Shown piece by piece: positions 41,331 to 48,934 of a stretch of 64,000 nucleotides of DNA (the first letter of the stretch is position 1; each line of letters opens with the position of its first letter). The position numbers and the translations under genes are program-made. The DNA comes from Microbacterium sp. (GTDB lineage: Bacteria > Actinomycetota > Actinomycetes > Actinomycetales > Microbacteriaceae). The stretch is from NCBI GenBank assembly GCA_017306415.1, contig JAFKIL010000005.1:124001-188000 (forward strand), given 5' to 3'. The notes beneath the pieces were generated by a model. The model made no database searches. It worked only from the letters and a program-made list of their open reading frames with translations, and was not told the origin of the DNA.

Positions 41331-42182
41331 ATGCCCGAGTTCATCGACGCGCGCGGGACCGCGATCGTCTACGACGTCCATCCTGCGACCGGGACGCCGC
41401 GGGCGGTGGTCCAGCTCCTGCACGGCGTCGGCGAGCACGCGGGCCGGTACGGCGCACTCATCGACGCGCTCACCGCCGACGGCTTCACCGTGTACGCCGA
41501 CGACCATCTCGGACACGGACGCACCGGGATGACGCAGCACGGGGGCGACGCCCGCAAGCTCGGCCGCCTCGGCGCCGGGGGTCACCGGGCCGCCGTCGAC
41601 GCGGTGTGGCGGTTCACGCGACTCATCCGCGACGAGAACCCGAGTCTGCCGCTCGTCCTGATCGGGCACTCGTGGGGGTCCTTCCTCGCGCAGATCCTCC
41701 TCAACGACCACCCCGACGCCTACGACGCGGTGGTGCTGTCCGGCTCCGCGCTGCGCTGGCCCGGCTCACTCAACGCCGGCGACCTCAACGCGCGCTGGAA
41801 CGGCGCGGACGCGATGGGCACGGAATGGCTGTCGTCGGATCTCGAGGTCGGGCGCGCGTTCGTCGACGACCCGCTCACGACGATGACGCCGCTCATGCGG
41901 CTGTTCGGGCCGATCGAGGCCGCGCGCCTGTTCGGGCGGCCCAAGAAGCACCTCGGCCGCGACATCCCGGTGCTGCTCATGGTCGGCCGGGACGACCCGG
42001 TCGGCGGACCCAAGAGCGTGCATCGTCTGGCCGACGCGTACCGGACGAGGTCCGGGCTGACGGACGTCACGACCCTCGTCTATCCGGATGCGCGGCACGA
42101 GATCTTCAACGAGGTCGCCCAGCAGCAGGTGCGCGGCGACCTCCTCGCGTGGCTGGACACGCGCATCCCCGTCCGCGACTGA
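41331..42182 (+). CDS. Alpha/beta hydrolase (monoacylglycerol lipase-like)
   Basis: A 283-residue serine hydrolase. The oxyanion segment LLHGVGEHAGRYGAL is characteristic of monoacylglycerol lipases and lysophospholipases; the nucleophile is Ser114 in LIGHSWGSF, the acid probably in VGRDDPVGG, and the His in YPDARHEIFNE. It is divergent from the DHA2 exporter across about 60 nt that carry both promoters. The substrate is inferred only from family. Confidence 0.87.
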   Translation: MPEFIDARGTAIVYDVHPATGTPRAVVQLLHGVGEHAGRYGALIDALTADGFTVYADDHLGHGRTGMTQHGGDARKLGRLGAGGHRAAVDAVWRFTRLIRDENPSLPLVLIGHSWGSFLAQILLNDHPDAYDAVVLSGSALRWPGSLNAGDLNARWNGADAMGTEWLSSDLEVGRAFVDDPLTTMTPLMRLFGPIEAARLFGRPKKHLGRDIPVLLMVGRDDPVGGPKSVHRLADAYRTRSGLTDVTTLVYPDARHEIFNEVAQQQVRGDLLAWLDTRIPVRD

Positions 42183-42211
42183 CCCGCCCGCTGACACGGC
42201 GAGTGTCCAGT

Positions 42212-42268
42212 GAAGGTGGCGCGTGGTGCCGCTCCGGGTGGCGTGATGCGACCTGTCGCGACACCTTC
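42212..42268. repeat. GGTGGCGCGTG-family hairpin element, solitary copy
   Basis: GAAGGTGGCGCG (42212-42223) and CGCGACACCTTC (42257-42268) pair at 11 of 12 positions. The inner GGTGGCGCGTGGTGCCGC matches the copies inside the first gene at 133-183 and 208-258. It lies between two converging genes. Confidence 0.75.
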
Positions 42269-42291
42269 GCGGGCCGGTGAGGCCGGATGCC

Positions 42292-43848
42292 TCAGCCGCG
42301 CGCGCGGCGGGGGCCGGAGGCGCGGCGGATGTCGGCCACCGTGGCACCCGTGGTGGGGCGCCGGGCGGGCTGTGCCGCGGCCCGGGGTGCGGATTGGGTC
42401 GCACGGCTGCCCTGGCCGGCGGGTGCCTGACCGCCCTGGCCGGAGCCGCGTCGCCGCGAGCCACCGCGACCGCCGCCGGCCGAACCCGAGCGCTCGCCGC
42501 CGGCGGAGGCCGCCGACCGCTGCTCGCCCTGGCCGTTGCGACCGCCGCCGTTCGAACGTCCGCCGTTGCCGCCGCGTGAGCCGGAGCCCCCGCGGCCCTG
42601 GCCGCCCGAACGCTGGTCGCCGCGGCCGCCGCCCTGGCTGCCCGCCGTGACCGGTGCCGGCGTCACGTGGTCGGCGGGTGCACCGACCAGCGTCGACACC
42701 TCGGCGCCGTGGGGCTGGACGCGCTCGAGCGGAGCTGCGATACCGGCCTTCTTGAGCAGGTCGGTGACGTCCCGGCGCTGCGCGTCGAGCGCGACCGTGA
42801 CGACGACGCCCTCGGCGCCGGCGCGCGCGGTGCGACCGGAGCGGTGCAGGTACGCCTTGTGCTCCATCGGCGGATCGACGTGCACCACGAGCTCGACGTC
42901 GTCGACGTGGACGCCGCGGGCAGCGACATCCGTCGCGACGAGGACGCGCACGCCGCCGTCCGCCGCCCCCGCGCCGAACGCGGCGAGGTTGCGCTCGCGG
43001 GCGGCCTGCGACAGGTTGCCGTGCAGGTCGACGGACGGGATGCCCGAGGCCGTCAGCTGCTTCGCGAGCTTCTTCGCCTGGTGCTTCGTGCGGGTGAAGA
43101 GGATGCGGCGGCCGCGGCCGGATGCGAGATGACGCACCAGCTCGGTCTTGGCATCCGCGTCGCCCACGAGGAAGACGCGGTGGGTCATGACGCCCTGCGG
43201 CACGCTCTCCTCGTCGACCTCGTGACGGACCTCGTCGCGCAGGAACCGGCGCACGAGAGTGTCGACGCCGCGGTCGAGGGTCGCGCTGAAGAGCATGCGC
43301 TGGCCGCCCTGCGGCGTCGCGGCGAGGATGCGGGTGACGCCCGGAAGGAACCCGAGGTCGGCCATGTGGTCGGCCTCGTCGAGCACCGTGATCTCGACGC
43401 GGTCGAGGCGCACGACGCCCTGCTTCATGAGGTCCTCGAGGCGACCGGGGCACGCCACGACGACGTCGACGCCGGCGCGCAGCGCCTGCTCCTGCGGCTT
43501 CTGGCTGACGCCGCCGAAGACGGTGGTGACCGTCAGGCCGGCGACGGCCGCCAGCGGGCGGATGGTCTCGGCGATCTGGGTGGCGAGTTCGCGCGTCGGG
43601 GCGAGGACCAGCCCGCGCGGGTGGCCGGGGGTGCGGCGGCTCGCGGAGGCGCCGGACAGCCGCGCGACGAGCGGCAGCGCGAACGCGATGGTCTTGCCGG
43701 AGCCGGTGCGGCCGCGGCCGAGCACGTCGCGACCGGCGAGCGAGTCGGGGAGGGTGTCGCGCTGGATGGCGAACGCCTCCGTCTTGCCGGACTCGGCGAG
43801 GACGGCGGCGAGCTTCTCGGGCACGCCGAGAGACAGGAAGGTAGACAT
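42292..43848 (-). CDS. DEAD-box RNA helicase with RGG-type tail
   Basis: A 518-residue ATP-dependent RNA helicase. Motifs in order: Q motif near AFAIQRDTLP, Walker A GRGRTGSGKT, PTRELA, VVACPGRLEDL, VLDEADHM, FSATL, then in domain 2 ILFTRTKHQAKKL, DVAARGVHVDDVELVVH and HRSGRTARAG. From about residue 385 the tail is Gly/Arg/Ser/Gln-rich with repeated RGG-like units, suited to RNA binding. It resembles RhlE/CsdA types of ribosome assembly and RNA decay. The start at 43848 follows a probable leader of about 155 nt. Confidence 0.92.
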   Translation of the reverse strand: MSTFLSLGVPEKLAAVLAESGKTEAFAIQRDTLPDSLAGRDVLGRGRTGSGKTIAFALPLVARLSGASASRRTPGHPRGLVLAPTRELATQIAETIRPLAAVAGLTVTTVFGGVSQKPQEQALRAGVDVVVACPGRLEDLMKQGVVRLDRVEITVLDEADHMADLGFLPGVTRILAATPQGGQRMLFSATLDRGVDTLVRRFLRDEVRHEVDEESVPQGVMTHRVFLVGDADAKTELVRHLASGRGRRILFTRTKHQAKKLAKQLTASGIPSVDLHGNLSQAARERNLAAFGAGAADGGVRVLVATDVAARGVHVDDVELVVHVDPPMEHKAYLHRSGRTARAGAEGVVVTVALDAQRRDVTDLLKKAGIAAPLERVQPHGAEVSTLVGAPADHVTPAPVTAGSQGGGRGDQRSGGQGRGGSGSRGGNGGRSNGGGRNGQGEQRSAASAGGERSGSAGGGRGGSRRRGSGQGGQAPAGQGSRATQSAPRAAAQPARRPTTGATVADIRRASGPRRARG

Positions 43849-44015
43849 GGGGATGCTTTCGGTGAAGCGCACGCGTCGATCGACGCGGTGCTGAGGTGGG
43901 CGACGGCGCATCCGGACGGAGCGCATCGGTTCGCCGTTCGAGAAGAAACCGCGGTTCTGTGAGACCGGGGGAGCGTGTCGACGACGCAGCGGCGCGAAGC
44001 CGCACCCCCAGCCTA
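43849..44015 (-). promoter_or_regulatory. Promoter and long 5' leader of the helicase gene
   Basis: On the minus strand TAGGCT (44010-44015) is the best -10 element and would leave about 155 nt before the ATG. The leader contains a short palindrome, AACCGCGGTT (43947-43956). Long structured leaders are usual for cold-inducible DEAD-box mRNAs. I see no known riboswitch. Confidence 0.4.
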
Positions 44016-44074
44016 GCAGTGCCGCCTGACCGTGGGCTGCACACGCCGACCGGACCGCTGCGCGGGCGCGCGCC

Positions 44075-44080
44075 TAGGCT
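44075..44080 (+). promoter_or_regulatory. -10 element of the lipoate ligase operon
   Basis: TAGGCT ends 6 nt before the ATG at 44087; the spacer GGAGGC might also assist a ribosome. Confidence 0.5.
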
Positions 44081-44086
44081 GGAGGC

Positions 44087-45136
44087 ATGCACGGCGAATA
44101 CAAGGTCCCAGGTGGAAAGCTCGTCGTCGTCGACCTCGATGTGCGCGACGGGCGGATCGCCGACTTCCACCTCGCGGGCGACTTCTTCCTCGAGCCGGAC
44201 GACGCGCTCGCCGACATCGACGCCGCGGTGAACGGCCTCCCCGAGACGGCGGACGTCGCGACGATCGCCTCCGCCATCCGGGCCGCACTGCCGGACGGCG
44301 CGCAGCTGCTCGGCTTCACGCCCGAGTCCGTCGGGACGGCGGTGCGACGGGCGCTCATCACCGCCCCCGGGTGGCGGGACTTCTCGTGGGAGATCGTGCA
44401 CGACCGGCCCGTGTCGCCCCGCATGAACCTCGCCCTCGACGAGGTGCTCACGACCCGGGTGGGCGACGGCCGCCGCAACCCGACGCTGCGGATGTGGGAG
44501 TGGAACGAGTCGGCGGTCGTCATCGGGTCGTTCCAGTCGCTGCGCAACGAGGTCGACCCGGAGGGGGCTGCGCGGCACGGATTCGACGTCGTCCGCCGGA
44601 TCTCGGGTGGCGGGGCGATGCTCATGGCGGCGAACTCGATCGTCACGTACTCGCTGTACGTCCCGGCATCCCTCGTCGCCGGGATGACGTTCGCGGACTC
44701 GTACGCGTTCCTCGACGACTGGGTGCTCCAGGCCCTGCGCTCCCTCGGCATCGACGCCGTCTATCAGCCCCTCAACGACATCGCGGGGCCCAGCGGCAAG
44801 ATCGGCGGCGCCGCGCAGAAGCGGCTCGCCAACGGCGGGGTGCTCCATCACGCGACGCTGAGCTACGACATGGACGGCCAGGTGATGACCGACGTGCTGC
44901 GCATCGGGCGCGAGAAGCTCAGCGACAAGGGGACGGTGTCGGCGGCCAAGCGGGTCGACCCGCTGCGCAGCCAGACCGGGCTGTCGCGGGAGGCCATCAT
45001 CGAGCGGTTCACCGACACGTTCGCCACCCTCTACGGTGCGGTTCCGGGACATATCACCGAAGAGGAATACGCCGAGGCGGAGGCGCTCGTCGCGTCGAAG
45101 TTCGCCACCGACGCCTGGCTGCACCGCGTTCCGTGA
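44087..45136 (+). CDS. Lipoate-protein ligase family protein with N-terminal accessory domain
   Basis: A 349-residue BPL/LplA/LipB-fold enzyme attaching or transferring a lipoyl or octanoyl group. Residues about 5-90 (YKVPGGKLVVVDLDVRDGRI ... LAGDFF) resemble the small accessory domain that sits at the C-terminus of E. coli LplA; here it comes first. The catalytic domain follows with MNLALDEVL, RMWEWNESAVVIGSFQS, RRISGGGAMLM and the Lys of GPSGKIGGAAQKR. It overlaps the DNA methyltransferase gene by 4 nt. Protein target unknown. Confidence 0.83.
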   Translation: MHGEYKVPGGKLVVVDLDVRDGRIADFHLAGDFFLEPDDALADIDAAVNGLPETADVATIASAIRAALPDGAQLLGFTPESVGTAVRRALITAPGWRDFSWEIVHDRPVSPRMNLALDEVLTTRVGDGRRNPTLRMWEWNESAVVIGSFQSLRNEVDPEGAARHGFDVVRRISGGGAMLMAANSIVTYSLYVPASLVAGMTFADSYAFLDDWVLQALRSLGIDAVYQPLNDIAGPSGKIGGAAQKRLANGGVLHHATLSYDMDGQVMTDVLRIGREKLSDKGTVSAAKRVDPLRSQTGLSREAIIERFTDTFATLYGAVPGHITEEEYAEAEALVASKFATDAWLHRVP

Positions 45137-46113
45137 CCGCCGCCGACGCCGTCGCTCCGGGAAGCGTCGAGATCCACCACGGCGACAACCTCGCGGTCGC
45201 CGCGTCCCTTCCCGACGGCGCGTTCACGCTGATCTACCTCGACCCGCCGTTCAACACCGGCCGGATGCGCGAGCGCGCCGTCGAGACCGTCCGCTCGGCG
45301 TACCGTTCTCAGGACCAGCCCCACTTCGACGACGCCGGGCCCGCGGAATCCCGGGACGAGGAACCGGGCAGCGGGGCGTCCGTCCTGAGAACGGTGCGCG
45401 GCGGGGGAGAGGCGACCGTGCGGCGCGGGTTCCACGGGCGGGAGTACGAGCGGCTCCGGGGCGACCTGCGGGCGTACGACGATCGCTTCGACGACTACTG
45501 GGCGTTCCTCGAGCCGCGCCTCCTCGCGGCGTGGCGCCTGCTCGCCGCCGACGGCACGCTGTACCTGCACCTCGACTACCGCGAGGTGCACTACGCCAAG
45601 GTGCTGTGCGATGCGCTCTTCGGCCGCGACCGCTTCCTCAACGAGCTCATCTGGGCGTACGACTACGGGGCGAAGTCGCGCCGGCGCTGGCCGACCAAGC
45701 ACGACACGATCCTCGTGTACGTCAAGGACCCCGGTCGCTACTGGTTCGACTCCGAGGCCGTCGACCGTGAGCCGTACATGGCTCCGGGGCTCGTCACACC
45801 CGAGAAGGCCGCGCGCGGCAAGCTCCCCACCGACGTCTGGTGGCACACCATCGTGCCGACGTCCGGCCGGGAGAAGACCGGCTACCCGACCCAGAAGCCG
45901 GAGGGGATCCTCCGGCGCATCGTGCAGGCGTCCAGCCGCCCGGGCGACCGCGTGCTGGACCTCTTCGCCGGCAGCGGCACGACCGGTGCGGTGGCCGCGG
46001 CACTCGGGCGCGACGCCGTGCTGATCGACGACAATCCCGACGCGGTCGCCGTCATGCAGCGCCGGATGCCGGATGCCCGCGTGATCGGCCTCGGGGGCGA
46101 CGCCCGCCCGTAG
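45133..46113 (+). CDS. Site-specific DNA methyltransferase, beta class (orphan)
   Basis: A 326-residue N6-adenine or N4-cytosine methyltransferase. Catalytic motif IV is DPPFNTG (from Asp37) and the AdoMet motif FAGSGTT (278-284) is near the C-terminus, the beta-class order. TQKPEGILRRIVQASSRPGDRVLDLF is split conventionally around motif X. Residues about 55-105 hold an acidic, repeat-like insert. No restriction gene is nearby, so it is an orphan. The GTG start overlaps the ligase stop and its own stop overlaps the next gene's -10 element. Confidence 0.85.
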   Translation: MTAADAVAPGSVEIHHGDNLAVAASLPDGAFTLIYLDPPFNTGRMRERAVETVRSAYRSQDQPHFDDAGPAESRDEEPGSGASVLRTVRGGGEATVRRGFHGREYERLRGDLRAYDDRFDDYWAFLEPRLLAAWRLLAADGTLYLHLDYREVHYAKVLCDALFGRDRFLNELIWAYDYGAKSRRRWPTKHDTILVYVKDPGRYWFDSEAVDREPYMAPGLVTPEKAARGKLPTDVWWHTIVPTSGREKTGYPTQKPEGILRRIVQASSRPGDRVLDLFAGSGTTGAVAAALGRDAVLIDDNPDAVAVMQRRMPDARVIGLGGDARP

Positions 46114-46116
46114 GCT
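46111..46116 (+). promoter_or_regulatory. -10 element of the LLM oxidoreductase gene
   Basis: TAGGCT overlaps the TAG stop of the methyltransferase gene and ends 6 nt before the ATG at 46123. Confidence 0.5.
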
Positions 46117-46122
46117 GGCGAC

Positions 46123-47109
46123 ATGCGATTCGGAACCTTCATCCCCCAGGGCTGGCGCTTCGACCTGGTCGGCATCGACGACCACGACCACTGGAGCACG
46201 ATGCGCTCCCTCGCCGAGCGGGCCGACGCGGGTCCGTGGGAGTCGCTCTGGGTCTACGACCACTTCCACACGACGCCGGTGCCGAGCGAGGAGGCCACGC
46301 ACGAGGCGTGGACGCTGATGGCGGCCTTCGGCGCCGCCACCAGCCGCATCCGCCTCGGGCAGATGTGCACGTGCATGAGCTACCGCAACCCGGCGTACCT
46401 CGCCAAGGTCGCCGCGACCATCGACCACGTGTCGGCCGGCCGCGTCGAGATGGGCATCGGCGGCGGATGGTACGAGCACGAGTGGCGCGCGTACGGCTAC
46501 GGCTTCCCGCCCATCGCGGAGCGGCTCGGACGCCTGCGCGAGGGCGTCGAGATCATGCACCAGGCGTGGACGACCGGAACCGCGAGCCTCGACGGGAAGC
46601 ATTACCAGGTCGACGGCGCGATCGTGCGCCCGCTGCCCGTGCAGGAAGGTGGCATCCCGCTGTGGATCGCGGGCGGCGGCGAGCAGGTCACGCTGAAGAT
46701 CGCGGCGAAGTACGCGGGATACACGAACTTCGCCGGGTCCCTCGAAGAGTTCGACCACAAGAGCGAGGTCCTCCGTGGTCACTGCGAGAGCCTCGGGCGC
46801 GACTTCTCCGAGATCACCCGGTCGTCGAACTTCAACACGATCGTCGCCGACACCGAGGCCGAGGCGCGCGACCGCCTCGCCGCCGTGAAGGACCGCCTGC
46901 TGCCCCACGTCGGTCAGGAGCGGGCCGACGCGATCGAACAGGACTACCTCGGATCGGACGGGTTCGGGACGCCGGAGCAGATCGTCGAGCGGCTCACCGC
47001 CCGTGCCGAGCACGGCCTCGGCTACAGCATCCACTACTTCCCCGAGCTCGCCTACGACTCCTCCGGCGCCGAGCTGTTCGAACGCGAGGTCATCCCCGCG
47101 CTGTCCTGA
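46123..47109 (+). CDS. LLM-class F420-dependent oxidoreductase
   Basis: A 328-residue luciferase-like barrel protein probably using coenzyme F420. It begins MRFGTFIPQGWRFDLVG and contains ESLWVYDHFHT, GQMCTCMSYRNPAYLAKV, EMGIGGGWYEHEW, IPLWIAGGGEQVTLKIAAKY and a C-terminal GTPEQIVERL. This subgroup is usually annotated as F420-dependent; FMN use cannot be excluded. The window's cofE (11624) shows that the organism makes F420. The substrate is unknown. Confidence 0.85.
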   Translation: MRFGTFIPQGWRFDLVGIDDHDHWSTMRSLAERADAGPWESLWVYDHFHTTPVPSEEATHEAWTLMAAFGAATSRIRLGQMCTCMSYRNPAYLAKVAATIDHVSAGRVEMGIGGGWYEHEWRAYGYGFPPIAERLGRLREGVEIMHQAWTTGTASLDGKHYQVDGAIVRPLPVQEGGIPLWIAGGGEQVTLKIAAKYAGYTNFAGSLEEFDHKSEVLRGHCESLGRDFSEITRSSNFNTIVADTEAEARDRLAAVKDRLLPHVGQERADAIEQDYLGSDGFGTPEQIVERLTARAEHGLGYSIHYFPELAYDSSGAELFEREVIPALS

Positions 47110-47127
47110 CGGCGGCCGGGGGCTGCC

Positions 47128-48651
47128 TCAGAGCAGGGCGCGGACGCTCGCGTAGCCGTCCGGCAGGACGTCGCGCGCGCTCGGGCCCACGCCGAAGAGC
47201 CGTGTGGTGCCCGGCTGCGCCGACCACGGCGTCCACCCGGGGCGGGTCTCACGGGCGAACGCGACCGCCGCCCCGTGCACGGCGTCGGCGAGCGGCTGCG
47301 GCGGGTGGTCCCCAGCGAGGTGGGGGATGCCCTCCGGCGACCCGAGGCGGTCGAACCAGAACGGCACGTCGAGGCAATGGCACGCCCAGCCGATCGAGGG
47401 GGAGACCCACACGAAGCGGTAGACCCATGTCGTCGCGTCGCCCCTGGCGTCTGCGATGCGCACCACCGGGGCGCGGAAGACCACATCCGTGACGTAGCGG
47501 CCGAGGACGGCGGCGGTGCCGAGCCGGCGCTGCGGGCGGTTCGCGGCGAGGTACTCGCGTCGCGGCCGAGGCGGGAGCCCGAGCTTGCCGAGGGCGAGCC
47601 CCGCCGGGATCCAGCGCAGCTTCGCCTTCGCCGCGTCCGTCACCATCGTGAACTCGTCGTCGGCGGCGCCGAGGACGAGCGGCTTGTCGGCCCCCATGCC
47701 GGAGCGGATCGCCTCGATCGTGGGCTGCGGCAGCAGCTCGCCGTCGACGACCGGCCCCCACGAGAGGCCGTCCTCGAGGAGCGTCCGGATGCCGGCGAGC
47801 CGATCCCCCGAGTCGTCGTGGAGCGCCTTGTCCTGCAGCCCCGCGAGCACCCCCTCGTCGACCGACGCGAAGCCCGCTCGGTTGGCGGACACACCCGCGA
47901 GACGCGCGATCTTCGCGCTGAGAGTGCCGGCGCGTTCCTTCGACACGTTCGCCAGTGCCCCCGAGAGCGACCACGCCGCATGGAACAGGTCCTGCGCCGC
48001 CGGCATCCCCAGGAGCGTCAGGACGGCGCCGCCGCCCGCGGACTGTCCGGCGATCGTGACGCGGCCCGGGTCGCCGCCGAACGCCGCCACGTTGTCGCGC
48101 ACCCACTCCAGCGCGGCCAGCCAGTCGCGCACCCCGCGGTTGGCGGGTGCGCCGGGGATCCATCCGAATCCGTCGAAGCCGAGCCGGTACGAGACCGTCA
48201 CGGTCACGACGCCGTCGCGGTTGAACGCGGTCCCGTCGTACCAGGAGCTCGCCGGGGAGCCGGCCGTGAAGCCGCCGCCGTGGATCCAGACGATGACCGG
48301 GAGCGCGGCGTCGGGGTCGCCGGGGCGCGGAGTGAAGACGTTGACGTTCAGCGTCGCGTCGCCCGGGACCGACGGCTCCGGGATGAGCGTCACCTCGGCG
48401 AGCGGGGTCCGCTGCGGCGTCGCGCCGTAGACGAGCGCATCGCGCACGCCATCCCACGGCTCGGGCGGCACGGGCGCCGCGAAGCGCAGGTCGCCGACCG
48501 GGGGCTGGGCGAACGGGATGCCGAGGAACGCCGCGCTGCGGACGTCGGATCCGGGCACCGGCCGCCACGCCCCGCGGACCCTGCCGGCGCGCGTGTCGAC
48601 CTCGACGTACCGGGTCTCGTCCTCGTCGGCGGGGCGGTCGCTGTCTGCCAT
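47128..48651 (-). CDS. Carboxylesterase/lipase family protein
   Basis: A 507-residue type B carboxylesterase. Typical are FLGIPFAQPPVGDLRF, the oxyanion loop VWIHGGGFTAGS and the nucleophile Ser204 in TIAGQSAGGGAV, with a Glu in GAADDEFTMV and a late His region near HLAGDHPP. No signal peptide is visible. GGAG lies 8 nt ahead of the ATG. It converges on the LLM gene (18 nt). Substrates are likely small esters such as p-nitrobenzyl esters, by family only. Confidence 0.88.
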   Translation of the reverse strand: MADSDRPADEDETRYVEVDTRAGRVRGAWRPVPGSDVRSAAFLGIPFAQPPVGDLRFAAPVPPEPWDGVRDALVYGATPQRTPLAEVTLIPEPSVPGDATLNVNVFTPRPGDPDAALPVIVWIHGGGFTAGSPASSWYDGTAFNRDGVVTVTVSYRLGFDGFGWIPGAPANRGVRDWLAALEWVRDNVAAFGGDPGRVTIAGQSAGGGAVLTLLGMPAAQDLFHAAWSLSGALANVSKERAGTLSAKIARLAGVSANRAGFASVDEGVLAGLQDKALHDDSGDRLAGIRTLLEDGLSWGPVVDGELLPQPTIEAIRSGMGADKPLVLGAADDEFTMVTDAAKAKLRWIPAGLALGKLGLPPRPRREYLAANRPQRRLGTAAVLGRYVTDVVFRAPVVRIADARGDATTWVYRFVWVSPSIGWACHCLDVPFWFDRLGSPEGIPHLAGDHPPQPLADAVHGAAVAFARETRPGWTPWSAQPGTTRLFGVGPSARDVLPDGYASVRALL

Positions 48652-48821
48652 CGTGCGGTCTCCTCGGGCGATCGTGGCGGGCGCTCCGGGCGTGCGGCCG
48701 GCATTCCGACGCGGCGCCCAAGGCCGAGGATAGACGGTGTCCTTGCGGCGGCGACGACGGCCCGCTCGTGGCGGCCGGCCGTTCGCGGCGGCCCGGAGAC
48801 GGTCGTGTTTCGATCCGGTAA

Positions 48822-48845
48822 AACTTTCAATGGTTGTTGAAAGTT
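48822..48845. promoter_or_regulatory. Strong palindromic operator of the peptide operon
   Basis: AACTTTCAA (48822-48830) and TTGAAAGTT (48837-48845) are perfect 9-bp arms separated by 6 nt, an AT-rich island 90 nt ahead of the binding protein gene. The regulator encoded in the same cluster (55218-55754) is the likely ligand-responsive repressor. Confidence 0.65.
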
Positions 48846-48934
48846 CATGGACAAGGGATGAACGACCCCTCTACGGTGATGACATTCGGCGGACCCGCCG
48901 ATACTCCCGCACCACCCGAACCCCTGGAGTCACC

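Noticed and set aside
48652-48934. Extra small gene in the 283-nt gap before the peptide operon
   Set aside because: An upstream open frame exists but lacks a ribosome site and merely extends the lipoprotein gene; the gap holds the operator instead.
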